Assembly: GCF_900996245.1 (NCBI RefSeq) | Contig: NZ_CAAJGK010000118.1 | Location: forward strand, 62,001-126,000 | Origin: Paraburkholderia sp. BCC1886 | GTDB lineage: Bacteria; Pseudomonadota; Gammaproteobacteria; Burkholderiales; Burkholderiaceae | Direction of reading: 5' to 3' | Length of the DNA: 64,000 bases | Part shown: one piece after another, positions 53,020 through 62,009 of the stretch | How the letters are laid out: the number at the start of each line of letters is the position of its first letter | Position numbering within the stretch: position 1 is the stretch's first letter | Made by a program: the position numbers and the translations under genes | The notes under the pieces: model-generated | The model's database searches: none | Seen by the model: the letters and a program-made list of their open reading frames with translations, nothing else | Told to the model about the DNA's origin: nothing

Positions 53020-53495
53020 ATAGAACACGCAACTGGAGTAAGTCCGGACGGCGCGATGGTGGAGTAGGTATCGACGACAAGGCCGTTTTTTTAATGCTGC
53101 TTGCCGTCGTAGATCGAACAGGCTAACGGCTCCCAACGAGTTCTGGATCGACGACGATTTCGGGTCGATAAGGCGCCGCGGGTCGGCTTGTCAGGCACCA
53201 AAGCCCTGTGCTTATCTCTCTGTCCATCTATATGTCCCCTGGTCTGGATGTGCACCACAATCCCGAGTTGGTCGTGTCTGACCGTCGTCTCCGCCAATGC
53301 CGCTTGCCGGACGCCCCCGGGTGGACTGCGATGGTGACATTCACACGGCCCGACGATCGTCTGGTCGTGAAGTGCTTTCGCCCAAGGGACCGTACTGGAA
53401 AGCAAGCCTGCTAGCCAAAGGCAGATCCGGCATAAAGATGACCTGCTCACGTAGGCCAGATATTTTAAATCAGGTATCCTTTTTTAGGTAACGAG
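53020..53495. other. gap upstream of porin
   Basis: No supported gene. The AT-rich segment just before 53496 (ATATTTTAAATCAGG, then CCTTTTTTAGG) probably contains the porin promoter; weak dyads CCT..AGG are present. Confidence 0.45.
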
Positions 53496-54611
53496 ATGAA
53501 AATACGAGTTTCTCTCATTGCGTTTTGTTCCAGCATGGCAATGATGTGTTCAGATGCATCTGCGCAAAGCAGCGTAACGCTCTATGGGCTTATTTCCGGC
53601 GGTTTGGCTTTTTCTACGAACCAAGGTGGTCACCATACATATCAGGCTATCAGCGGTACAAACCAGTCTCCGCGTTGGGGGCTGCGGGGAAACGAGAATA
53701 TCGGTGGCGGCACCAGCGTCATTTTCACACTGGAAAACGGTTTCAACATTTATAACGGGAATGCCTCTTTCAACGCACGTGAATTCGGGCGACAGTCGTA
53801 CATCGGCGTGACCAACAAGAACTGGGGTACGCTCACGTTCGGACGACAATACGACTCCGTGGAAGATATGCTTGGTCTGAACACTGCATACAACTGGAAC
53901 GGCACCATCGGCGATAACGACAACACTTACGCGAACTTGCATGTCAACAACTCGGTCAAGTACACGACACAAAACCTCAAAGGATTGCAGGTTACAGCGC
54001 AGTACGGTTTTAGTAACTCGACAACCGGCTTCGCTGACAACCGCAGCTTCGGCTTCGGCGCAAGTTACAACGTCGGTAGCCTGAACTGGTCTGTCGCCTA
54101 CACCGAATTCGATTCGCCCTATAGCGCGAGCAACCCAACCGGTGCAATCGATACCGACTATTCACCCACTTATCTGACCTTCGACCGTAGCGCCCTGCAT
54201 ACACACGCCTATGCTAAGAAGCAACGAATTTTCGGTACAGGCGGGGGCTACAGCGTTGGTCAGTTGAAACTCGGCGCGCTTTATACGGACGTCAACTTTA
54301 ACTACCTTGATGGTCAGCATCTGAATATCCAGAACTTCAGTCTGAGCGCAAATTACTACGTCCGTCCTTATTTCCTTCTTGGCGCAGCTTACGTTTATAC
54401 GGCTGGCGCCTACACCGTCACAGGCAAGAAACCGAAGTGGAACGAACTGAACGTCGTCGCGGACTACTACCTTTCCAAGCGAACCGATGTTGCGCTGATG
54501 ATCTACCTGCAACAATCGGGCGGTGGCGCACTAGCGGACATTCAGGGCTATACCTCGTCGTCCACGAATCGCCAGATGGTGACGACGCTCGGTATGCGAC
54601 ATACTTTCTGA
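53496..54611 (+). CDS. Gram-negative porin (second copy type)
   Basis: A 371-residue outer-membrane porin. Signal peptide MKIRVSLIAFCSSMAMMCSD with ASAQSSVTLYGLISGGLAFS. Family blocks follow: PRWGLRGNENIGGGTSVIFT, RQSYIGVTNKNWGTLTFGRQ, DVALMIYLQQSGG, and the terminal MRHTF with C-terminal Phe. It is clearly diverged from the porin at 40090-41208, so not a recent duplication within this window. It lies after the MFS/VOC pair but ~475 bp away, so is likely its own unit. Confidence 0.95.
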   Translation: MKIRVSLIAFCSSMAMMCSDASAQSSVTLYGLISGGLAFSTNQGGHHTYQAISGTNQSPRWGLRGNENIGGGTSVIFTLENGFNIYNGNASFNAREFGRQSYIGVTNKNWGTLTFGRQYDSVEDMLGLNTAYNWNGTIGDNDNTYANLHVNNSVKYTTQNLKGLQVTAQYGFSNSTTGFADNRSFGFGASYNVGSLNWSVAYTEFDSPYSASNPTGAIDTDYSPTYLTFDRSALHTHAYAKKQRIFGTGGGYSVGQLKLGALYTDVNFNYLDGQHLNIQNFSLSANYYVRPYFLLGAAYVYTAGAYTVTGKKPKWNELNVVADYYLSKRTDVALMIYLQQSGGGALADIQGYTSSSTNRQMVTTLGMRHTF

Positions 54612-54896
54612 AGAACGGCTGGGCGGTCGCGAGGTACCGTTTGGTCGAGGCCAGAACTGGTGAGCACAATCGAACCATTCCCTTTCAACCCAAGCAGCAC
54701 AGCGATCTCCTGGGAGCAAGCGATCGAGATCGAGTGGCTTCTCGAGAAAAAAGTTCGCGCCCAGGCGCCATGACGCACTGGCGCGAACACGATGCCGCCA
54801 CCCACCATGTTGCGGGCTAAGCCGCCCCACATCTTTGTGCTCTGCATGATCGAGCTTTGTGATACCGGATAGTTGAGCAGATCCGCTATCTCGGGT

Positions 54897-55271
54897 TCAG
54901 TCCGGATGGGCCTTGCGTCCTATTGCGAGTTCGATCGAGTCGAGCAGCAATTCTTCCTCGAAGGGCTTTCGCAGAAAGCCCACCGCGCCGTGCTGCATGG
55001 CCCGTTCGACGGTACCCTCGTCTCCGTGTGCGGACATGAACACCACGGGTATATCCTTGTGTCCCGCGTTTAACTGACGTTGTACTTCCAGGCCTTGCAT
55101 GCCTTGCATTCTCACGTCGAGCAGCACGCACAGCGCCTCGTCGACCACCGGGGACGCCAGAAATTCCTCTCCCGACGAAAACGTCACAATCGCATAACCC
55201 ACGGCCTTCAACAGGTTTCCGACGCCACTTCGTACCGAGGCGTCATCGTCGACGATGCAAACAAAGCTCAT
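54897..55271 (-). CDS. single-domain response regulator (CheY-like)
   Basis: A 124-residue receiver domain only. Start chosen at ATG 55271 (MSFVCIVDDDASVR). The acidic pair DDD, the phosphoryl Asp in CVLLDVRMQG, the switch Ser in VVFMSAHG and the Lys in FLRKPF are all in place. No output domain, in contrast to its neighbour at 55348. Both read leftward, 77 bp apart, and may form one transcript. It may be a phosphate sink or a regulator of protein partners. No histidine kinase is in the window. Confidence 0.93.
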   Translation of the reverse strand: MSFVCIVDDDASVRSGVGNLLKAVGYAIVTFSSGEEFLASPVVDEALCVLLDVRMQGMQGLEVQRQLNAGHKDIPVVFMSAHGDEGTVERAMQHGAVGFLRKPFEEELLLDSIELAIGRKAHPD

Positions 55272-55347
55272 AGCTGCCAATACTCCAATTGCGCCGACGT
55301 AGTAACAGAGAGAAATATCCGGCGCGATATTTACCGCATCAGAAAGC

Positions 55348-55974
55348 TCATCGCGTGCGACGTATCACTTCCCACATCTGGGCAAGGTCGATGAGCGTCT
55401 TCGCCTGCATCTTGCTCATCACCCGCCGTTTGTGAACCTTGACCGTGACCTCCTGCGTGCCGAGTTCATGCGCCATCTGCTTGATCATCCTGCCTTTGAC
55501 CGCCAATTCGAACACGTCCATCTCGCGGGGCGTAAGCAACGCGGCACGCTGAAGCACGTCTGCGTTGAACGCGCGTTCGGCCAGATTGGCCTCGTCCTGG
55601 GCGAGCGCTCGGCGCACCGCCTCGATCAGTTCCTCGTCGTCGATCGGCTTGGTCAGGAACTCATGCGCACCCGCCTTGATCGCACGCACCGACATCGGAA
55701 TGGAGCCGTAGCCGGTCAGGAAAATAACGGGCACTTCGATGCCCTTTTGCGCAAGCTGGCTTTGTACGTCGAAGCCACTCGTCGTTTTCAGGTTCATATC
55801 GAGCAGGATGCACATCGGCACACTCGGCCACTTCTGGGACAACACTTCCGCAGGCGACGCAAAACTCCTGGCGTCGAAACCCGCCGATCGCAACAGCCGG
55901 ACCAGCGAATCGCGCACTGTTTCCTCGTCGTCAATCACATACACCAACGGCTCGAGTTCCGAAGGGACAGGCAT
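55348..55974 (-). CDS. FixJ/NodW-type response regulator
   Basis: A 208-residue response regulator. Receiver domain: VYVIDDEETVRDSLVRLL, phospho-Asp in CILLDMNLKT (~D59), VIFLTGYGSI and FLTKPIDDEEL. Output domain: LuxR-type helix-turn-helix at ~144-200 (LTPREMDVFELAVKGRMIKQ, TQEVTVKVHKRRVMSKMQAK). The family switches genes on by phosphorylation from a cognate kinase, which must be encoded elsewhere. It is upstream of the CheY-like gene on the same strand. Confidence 0.95.
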   Translation of the reverse strand: MPVPSELEPLVYVIDDEETVRDSLVRLLRSAGFDARSFASPAEVLSQKWPSVPMCILLDMNLKTTSGFDVQSQLAQKGIEVPVIFLTGYGSIPMSVRAIKAGAHEFLTKPIDDEELIEAVRRALAQDEANLAERAFNADVLQRAALLTPREMDVFELAVKGRMIKQMAHELGTQEVTVKVHKRRVMSKMQAKTLIDLAQMWEVIRRTR

Positions 55975-56071
55975 GCCAGGTTCCAGAATAAATTGGGTTT
56001 TTGAGTGCCGTCATGGTACCTGAGACCCTCCGCCGGAAGCTCCTGTCCAGTCCCTGCGGACCACACCATGT

Positions 56072-57577
56072 TCATCGCGATGCGACGGCTTCCATCGCGA
56101 GGCCGGCACCAGACGCCGGTGCGCCGAAAACGCGTCCATAAGGTTGCTCGTAAGCGGGCGCGTGACAGGTCGCTTTTCGCGTCAGCACCTGGTCTGCTTC
56201 ATCCGATTCGTACAGCTTGCGCAGCGCATATTCCCTGGTCGTCTCCAGCAGGAAGTATTCCTTTGTTTTGCTATCGAAGGTTGTCATCAGAAAACACTTC
56301 GAAGCTAGACCAACGATCGCATCGGTCACATCGTTGCGCGTCAGGCGACCGCACGCGGCCACTGCGCAAGCCGCTTCGACCGAAAATCGGGCAGGAAACA
56401 CGCTGAGCCGATGCAGCACCGTGCGTTCCGTGGCGCTTAAAAGCTGGTAGCTCCAGTCGAGCGCACCCTCGAGAGTCTGCTGCCTCGGTGGCGCCGTGCG
56501 GCGGCCACCGGTCAGGAACTGGAAGCGATTGTCGAGTTCGGCGAGCAGCTTGCGAATTCCGAACACAGCCACACGGGACGCCGCGAGTTCGAGAGCGAGC
56601 GGCACGCCGTCCAGCCGACGACAGATCGTCGCCACCATTTCGATGCTGCCGAGGTCATTCTCGACCGAAGTGTTGAGTGCCGTCATCTGTGCAAGGAACA
56701 TCCGTACTGCGCTGCAGTCGAGTATGGTTTGCCTGCTTGCACCCACATCGGGGGTTTCGAGCGGCGCGACCCAATAAAACTTTTCATCGCGGGTACGTAG
56801 CGGCTCGCGACTCGTTGCCAGAATCCTCAGATCCGCGCTGGCTTGCACGAGCAGTTCACAAATGGTGGCCGCCGATTCGATGACATGTTCGCAGTTGTCC
56901 AGCAACACCAGCAACTTGCGCTCGCGGGTCGCATCGACCAGTGCCTGCAGCGGCACATCAGCACCGGCAGGACCCACGCCCAGTGCTTCCGCGACCTTAT
57001 TGATCACGCTCTGCACGCCACTTACCGATGCCAGGGTGATAAAGCACACTTCCCACTCCGACGCAGCCTCAATCGATCTCGCCACTGCGATCGCGAGTTG
57101 CGTCTTGCCGATGCCACCCGATCCGAGCAAGGTGACGATCGGCGTACCTTTTAGCGCGCAGGTGACATCGGCAATTGCCGCTTCACGGCCGATCAACGGC
57201 GTGTGGCAAACCGGCAAACCGCTTGGCCGCACAGAACTTGCATGAGAAGCAGCCACTGCGCCACGCAAATGGGGCAACTCGGCTGCATCGGTCGGAATCG
57301 TCAGGCGGTAGCCGCGGCCGGAGATCGTGCGAATGACCTGACTCCCGGCGCCGAATATCTTCCTCAGCGCGGATAGCTGCACGTGGATATTATTTTCCTC
57401 CACCACCGAATTCGGCCAGACGTGCTGAAGAATCTCGTCTTTCGTGACCGTCTTTCCCTCCGCGCGGATCAGCAGTTCGAGAATATCGAACGCGCGCGAG
57501 CCGACCTGAAGCAGCCGACCCTCCTGGTACACTTCGCGCATTTCCAGCGACACTACGACTCGACCGATCTTGATCAT
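56072..57577 (-). CDS. winged-helix STAND ATPase regulator
   Basis: A 501-residue protein. The N-terminal ~100 residues are an OmpR-type winged helix (VGSRAFDILELLIRAEGKTV, EENNIHVQLSALRKIFGAGS, ISGRGYRLTIP). An NB-ARC/LAL-like ATPase follows with Walker A GSGGIGKT (residues ~152-159) and Walker B LLVLLDNCEH, then RILATSREPLRTRDEKFYWV and LDGVPLALELAASR. Relatives are 900+ residues with a TPR-like C-terminus. Here the end (LTRKATCHAPAYEQPYGRVF ...) departs from the family after residue ~465 and stops, so the protein looks truncated. It probably regulates transcription in response to an unknown ligand. Confidence 0.85.
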   Translation of the reverse strand: MIKIGRVVVSLEMREVYQEGRLLQVGSRAFDILELLIRAEGKTVTKDEILQHVWPNSVVEENNIHVQLSALRKIFGAGSQVIRTISGRGYRLTIPTDAAELPHLRGAVAASHASSVRPSGLPVCHTPLIGREAAIADVTCALKGTPIVTLLGSGGIGKTQLAIAVARSIEAASEWEVCFITLASVSGVQSVINKVAEALGVGPAGADVPLQALVDATRERKLLVLLDNCEHVIESAATICELLVQASADLRILATSREPLRTRDEKFYWVAPLETPDVGASRQTILDCSAVRMFLAQMTALNTSVENDLGSIEMVATICRRLDGVPLALELAASRVAVFGIRKLLAELDNRFQFLTGGRRTAPPRQQTLEGALDWSYQLLSATERTVLHRLSVFPARFSVEAACAVAACGRLTRNDVTDAIVGLASKCFLMTTFDSKTKEYFLLETTREYALRKLYESDEADQVLTRKATCHAPAYEQPYGRVFGAPASGAGLAMEAVASR

Positions 57578-58049
57578 GCTGCTCTCACGCCTGGTTGATT
57601 AGCGGGACGGGCACGTTCCGGCGATGGACCCATTGCACTGACGTCGCCTATGCGTGGCTTGCGTCGTTAGAACCATACTAATGGGGAATGTCATCCGAAA
57701 CTATTATCCATAGGGATACGATGGGCGGCCCCGCGATCATCACGCAGCAGCGCCAACACCAGGCCTCGCCCCGTTGATGATGGTTTCCGGCGAGTTCGAA
57801 GCGACCCATGGATACGCCGACATCACACCAAAGTATAAGTAGCTCATGCACCCGACTGAATAACTGCCCGGCCGGTTTCGGGGCCCTTAGCGCAGACTCG
57901 CACCAAGTGCGTCTGCTGCGTGCAAATCGGCAAACCGTCGTGCGGCCGTGAAAGATCCCGACTGGCCGGATCACGATACTGGGTTCATCAATGCCTTCCC
58001 CCTGATTGAACTGCGCCGCCCGTCGCGGGCGGCACCCGGAGAATCTGCC
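57578..58049. other. gap without recognisable gene
   Basis: No frame with recognisable motifs. It should contain the promoter of the leftward STAND regulator. A proteinless frame overlapping the next gene begins at 57948 but lacks a ribosome-binding site. Confidence 0.45.
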
Positions 58050-58427
58050 ATGCGCGCCGTGAAAGCCACCTGGTTTCGTCCCGCTTACGGCTACGCCGCC
58101 GCAACTGTTTGTGTCGCACTGGCAGCGTGGGGTGCCGTCAGTCCGCCGCCCACGCTCGGCATCATGCGCGCGCTCAACCAGACAGACCGTGACACGCAGC
58201 TGCCGCTTGAACGGTTTGCGATCGAGGCCGCCCATGTCGCCGCCTCATCCTCTATAGCACCGCGGCCGCAGCGGAAGAAGCCGCGCCAGACGGCAGAGCG
58301 ATCGCAGCCCGATCGACGCGTCAGTTCGCATCGGCGCGGCCGGACCTTCAATGCTGACACCTTGCAAAGGGAAAGCGGCGCGCACGGCTATTACCAGAAG
58401 ATCCACGACTGGAAGAACTGGACGTAA
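58050..58427 (+). CDS. hypothetical protein with N-terminal membrane or signal segment
   Basis: A 125-residue protein starting at ATG 58050, which has GGAGAA 6 nt upstream. Residues ~12-32 (AYGYAAATVCVALAAWGAV) are hydrophobic and could be a signal-anchor. The rest is basic and polar with an Arg/Lys-rich patch (PRPQRKKPRQTAERSQPDRR) and an aromatic tail (HGYYQKIHDWKNWT). I do not recognise it. Lies 52 bp before another small gene on the same strand. Coding is supported by the ribosome-binding site and the signal-like start. Confidence 0.55.
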   Translation: MRAVKATWFRPAYGYAAATVCVALAAWGAVSPPPTLGIMRALNQTDRDTQLPLERFAIEAAHVAASSSIAPRPQRKKPRQTAERSQPDRRVSSHRRGRTFNADTLQRESGAHGYYQKIHDWKNWT

Positions 58428-58479
58428 TACGTCCTTTTATTACTCGGCCAGTTTTAAACGAAAACGTCGGAGGTATCCC

Positions 58480-58755
58480 ATGGTCACCCCATCGCAGCAA
58501 CCCGGCACGCTCACGCAAGTCAGGACGGCGATCAGATCCACGCCGACCCCGGCTATCGCGGACCCAAAAATCTGGCGCTGGTACGCGGATCTGATCGACG
58601 GCCGGCGGCTCGTCTGCGAACACGACGGCGCACGCTGGATCGTTGCTGTTGACGGCCGGCGCCTTGCCGACGAATGCACGTTCGAGGTCGCCGTGCATGC
58701 CGCTTATCTGTTGGCGCGCGCGCTGCTGGCGCTGGATAGGGCACGAGCGGCATGA
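58480..58755 (+). CDS. hypothetical small protein
   Basis: A 91-residue soluble protein starting at ATG 58480 behind a strong GGAGGT. Its middle is beta-like (WRWYADLIDGRRLVCEHDGA, RWIVAVDGRRLADECTFEVA), followed by one helix (VHAAYLLARALLALDRARAA). No family recognised. It is placed just after the membrane-anchored small protein and ahead of the YdeP/cio cluster, possibly part of the same stress-related set. Gene status is supported by the ribosome-binding site. Confidence 0.6.
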   Translation: MVTPSQQPGTLTQVRTAIRSTPTPAIADPKIWRWYADLIDGRRLVCEHDGARWIVAVDGRRLADECTFEVAVHAAYLLARALLALDRARAA

Positions 58756-58852
58756 ATCGCTCGCAATGAAAATTGAGCAGACAAGATGCCCGCTGAACCA
58801 CGACTATCGCCGATACAACGCCAAGTGGCGCTGCGCCAGCGACGCCTTCGGC

Positions 58853-59356
58853 TCATTCCTCGTCGGGATAGACACTCGACGACACGAGGCATACAAATGC
58901 AGTTGCTTTCAACACGCATTCCACTGAAGACAGCACGAATCCGAGCGGAAACATCCGATACTCGACGGGCAATCCGAAAGCCAGAGCCATCATGCCGATC
59001 GCGCAAAGGAACCCGCAAGCGATCCGCGCCACGCGGCTGCCGGCAAGCACGAAGCCTATCAGCCCGACCCACAAAACCTTTGCCGTGACGCAGGCCACCA
59101 GGTCCCGCGTGGACATGCTGACCCAGATTTCGAACGGCAATTCGAACACCGACCAGACTGCGGTTGCAATCACAACCCGGCGCGTCCAGCGACCGAACCC
59201 AGCCGGCGCGGGCGATCCAGTTAACCTTTGTGCCGGCATATCAAGCAGCGTCTCGTGAATGCGCACATCCGCTGCGTCGGCGGGCTCGGTGGCAGACATG
59301 AAGCCCGGATTGCGGTCCATGTCGCGGTGTGATTCGTCCAGGTATCGCATGGTCAA
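58853..59356 (-). CDS. hypothetical integral membrane protein
   Basis: A 167-residue protein with a ~50-residue polar N-terminus and four hydrophobic helices: ~60-76 (VVIATAVWSVFELPFEI), ~86-106 (LVACVTAKVLWVGLIGFVLA), ~110-130 (IACGFLCAIGMMALAFGL) and ~138-160 (PLGFVLSSVECVLKATAFVC). No family recognised. It is divergent from the YdeP gene at 59658 over a ~300-bp region. It may be a small envelope or respiratory accessory protein. Confidence 0.6.
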   Translation of the reverse strand: MTMRYLDESHRDMDRNPGFMSATEPADAADVRIHETLLDMPAQRLTGSPAPAGFGRWTRRVVIATAVWSVFELPFEIWVSMSTRDLVACVTAKVLWVGLIGFVLAGSRVARIACGFLCAIGMMALAFGLPVEYRMFPLGFVLSSVECVLKATAFVCLVSSSVYPDEE

Positions 59357-59657
59357 GCTCCGGTGGTGCTCAGCGAGTGGCGTCTGGTGAGAGGCGAGAA
59401 ATGCGGCTGCGCCGCGTCGCCCTCACGAGGCATCGCCGGGTGGAAGCCATTATTGGCCACCGTGATGCGCCAATCTTTTCAGAACGCCTTCGAGTTTTAA
59501 TAAATGCACTGCGCTACAGATTCGCCGTCACGCTGCGCCGGCGCGCGCCGCATCGAACGTGCGAATCTGAAACGGACGGGCATTTGAACAAATGCCACTC
59601 GCGACGCCGCGTCATCATTGGACCGTATGTTCGTCAACGAGACACCAGGATACGGTC
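59357..59657. other. divergent promoter region
   Basis: No gene. It separates the leftward membrane protein from the rightward YdeP-cio operon, so must hold both promoters. I see no convincing FNR-type TTGAT-N4-ATCAA site. Confidence 0.45.
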
Positions 59658-62009
59658 ATGGCCAAAGGAAAAAAGATACGCATCTACAGCGAGCCGGCCG
59701 GCGGCTGGGGTGCGCTGAAGGCGACGGGTGAGGCGCTCGCGCTGCAAGGGGCGGCGGTATCGGGCGCCAAGACGTTGCTACGCATGAACCAGCCTGAAGG
59801 CTTCGACTGTCCCGGCTGTGCATGGCCGGATGCGAAGCACACGTCCTCATTCGAGTTCTGCGAGAACGGCGCCAAAGCCGTGGCCTGGGAGGCAACCGCC
59901 TTTCGCTGTACGCCTGATTTCTTTGCCGCACACACCGTCTCGGAACTGACCGCCTGGGACGACTACGACCTTGAAATGGCGGGACGGCTGACTCACCCGA
60001 TGGCATACGACAAAGCCACCGACCGTTACCTGTCGATCGACTGGGACGACGCTTTCGCTCTTGTTGCGAAGCATCTCAAGGGCCTCGACAGTCCCGATCA
60101 GGCGGACTTCTATACTTCGGGACGTGCCTCCAACGAAGCCGCATTTCTGTACCAGATCTTCGTGCGCGAGTTCGGCTCGAACAACTTCCCCGATTGCTCG
60201 AACATGTGCCACGAGGCGACGAGCGTCGGCCTGCCCGAATCGATCGGTGTGGGCAAAGGCACGGTGCTGCTCGACGATTTCGAGGAAGCCGACGCCATTT
60301 TCATCTTCGGCCAAAATCCGGGTACTAACAGCCCACGAATGATGAGTGATCTGCACAGCGCGTCGCGGCGCGGCGCGCAAATCGTGTCGTTCAACCCGTT
60401 TCGCGAACGCGCGCTGGAACGCTTCGCTTCGCCGCAGAACCCGGTGGAAATGGCGACGCTGGGCTTCACGCAGATCAGCTCGTTCTTCTATCAGCTTCGT
60501 GTAGGCGGCGACGTCGCGGTGCTCAAGGGCATGATGAAAGCGGTGATCGAAGCCGACGATGCCGCCCTCGCCAACGACGAACCGCGCGTGCTCGACACCG
60601 AGTTCATCGAAGGACATACGCACGGTCTCGACGATCTGCTCGCCGACCTGCGCGCCACCACGTGGGATGCGATCGTGCTGCACAGCGGCCTGTCGCGCGA
60701 GGATATTCAGAACGCGGCCAACATCTACATGAACGCGAAGAACGTGATCCTCGTGTACGGCATGGGGCTCACACAGCATCACCGCGGCACCGGGACGGTT
60801 CAGCAAGTGGCCAATCTGGCGCTGCTGCGCGGCAATATCGGCCGGCCCGGCGCAGGTGTCTGTCCCGTGCGTGGACATTCCAACGTGCAAGGCAACCGCA
60901 CCGTCGGCATCACCGAGAAGCCATCTACAGCATTGATCGACGGGATTGAACGGGCTTTCGGGTTCCGCCCGCCCGCAGCGCATGGTCATGACGTGATCGC
61001 CGCAATCGATTCGATGATGCGCGGCGATGCCAAGGTGTTTGTCGCGCTGGGTGGCAATTTCGCCGCCGCCGTGCCGGACTGGGTCCGCGTACAGGCCGCG
61101 ATGCGCAAATTGAACCTGACGGTGCACATTGCCACCAAACTCAATCGCAGTCATCTCGTGCACGGCAAGGAAGCGTTGATCTTGCCGTGCCTCGGCCGCA
61201 CCGAAGTCGATATTCAGGCCGACGGGCCACAGTCGATTACCGTCGAAGATTCGATGTCGATGGTGCATGCGTCGGGTGGTCGCAACAAACCCGCATCGCC
61301 GCATCTGAAGAGCGAACCGGCGATCGTCGCGGGGATTGCGCGCGCAACGTTGGGGCCGGACTCGCATGTCGAATGGGAACATCTCGTCGCGAGCTACGAC
61401 CGTATTCGCGACAAGATCGAAATTGTCTATCCGATTTTCCAGGCCTACAACGAACGCATTCGCGTGCCAGGAGGATTTCATCTGGCCTCGAGCGCACGCG
61501 AACGTGTGTGGGCCACGTCCACCGGCCGCGCCAATTTCCTCGTTTTCGATGGACTCGACGAAGATCCGGTCCAGAGCGATCCCGACGCGCTTTGGCTTAC
61601 CACCATGCGCAGTCACGATCAGTACAACACGACCCTCTACTCCCATTCGGATCGGTACCGCGGCGTGTTTGGCCAGCGCGACGTGATCTTCCTGAATCGG
61701 CGTGAATTACAGAAGCGCAATCTGGAAGCCGGCGCGCGTGTTGATGTGCACGCGCTGTCCACCGATGGGATAGAGCGCGTGATCCGAAGCTTCATGGTGA
61801 TCGAATACGTGCTGCCCGACGGTTGCTGCGGCGCTTACTACCCGGAAGCGAATCCGCTCGTGCCGCTCTATGCATTCGACCAGAAAAGCCGCACACCGTC
61901 GTACAAATCCGTTCCGGTGAAGATCGTGCCCGCAGCATCGGGCGGCGCCCCCTCTACCCATCAGGCGACCGTGCCCGGCGCCGCGGGAGTTCATCATGCA
62001 TCTCGGTGA
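59658..62009 (+). CDS. ydeP: YdeP-family molybdopterin oxidoreductase
   Basis: A 783-residue molybdopterin enzyme close in length to E. coli YdeP (~760). Start ATG 59658 follows AGGA. A CPGCAWPD motif is near the N-terminus (residues ~52-59). The cofactor-binding regions follow: SGRASNEAAFLYQIFVREFG, CSNMCHEATSVGLPESIGVG, IFIFGQNPGTNSPRMMSDLH and GNIGRPGAGVCPVRGHSNVQ. The C-terminal part holds TMRSHDQYNTTLYSHSDRYR with FGQRDVIFLNR. YdeP-type proteins are linked to acid resistance, and the reaction is uncertain. It is followed by an overlapping oxidase gene (61996), so likely co-transcribed. Confidence 0.92.
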   Translation: MAKGKKIRIYSEPAGGWGALKATGEALALQGAAVSGAKTLLRMNQPEGFDCPGCAWPDAKHTSSFEFCENGAKAVAWEATAFRCTPDFFAAHTVSELTAWDDYDLEMAGRLTHPMAYDKATDRYLSIDWDDAFALVAKHLKGLDSPDQADFYTSGRASNEAAFLYQIFVREFGSNNFPDCSNMCHEATSVGLPESIGVGKGTVLLDDFEEADAIFIFGQNPGTNSPRMMSDLHSASRRGAQIVSFNPFRERALERFASPQNPVEMATLGFTQISSFFYQLRVGGDVAVLKGMMKAVIEADDAALANDEPRVLDTEFIEGHTHGLDDLLADLRATTWDAIVLHSGLSREDIQNAANIYMNAKNVILVYGMGLTQHHRGTGTVQQVANLALLRGNIGRPGAGVCPVRGHSNVQGNRTVGITEKPSTALIDGIERAFGFRPPAAHGHDVIAAIDSMMRGDAKVFVALGGNFAAAVPDWVRVQAAMRKLNLTVHIATKLNRSHLVHGKEALILPCLGRTEVDIQADGPQSITVEDSMSMVHASGGRNKPASPHLKSEPAIVAGIARATLGPDSHVEWEHLVASYDRIRDKIEIVYPIFQAYNERIRVPGGFHLASSARERVWATSTGRANFLVFDGLDEDPVQSDPDALWLTTMRSHDQYNTTLYSHSDRYRGVFGQRDVIFLNRRELQKRNLEAGARVDVHALSTDGIERVIRSFMVIEYVLPDGCCGAYYPEANPLVPLYAFDQKSRTPSYKSVPVKIVPAASGGAPSTHQATVPGAAGVHHASR

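Noticed and set aside
57948..58049. Upstream extension of the small membrane-anchored protein
   Set aside because: ATG 58050 has a well-placed GGAGAA and gives a proper signal-like start; the extension does not.
59847..61646. 599-codon minus-strand frame opposite the YdeP gene
   Set aside because: Antisense shadow of a well-supported molybdopterin enzyme; composition is His/Arg/Val-rich without domains.
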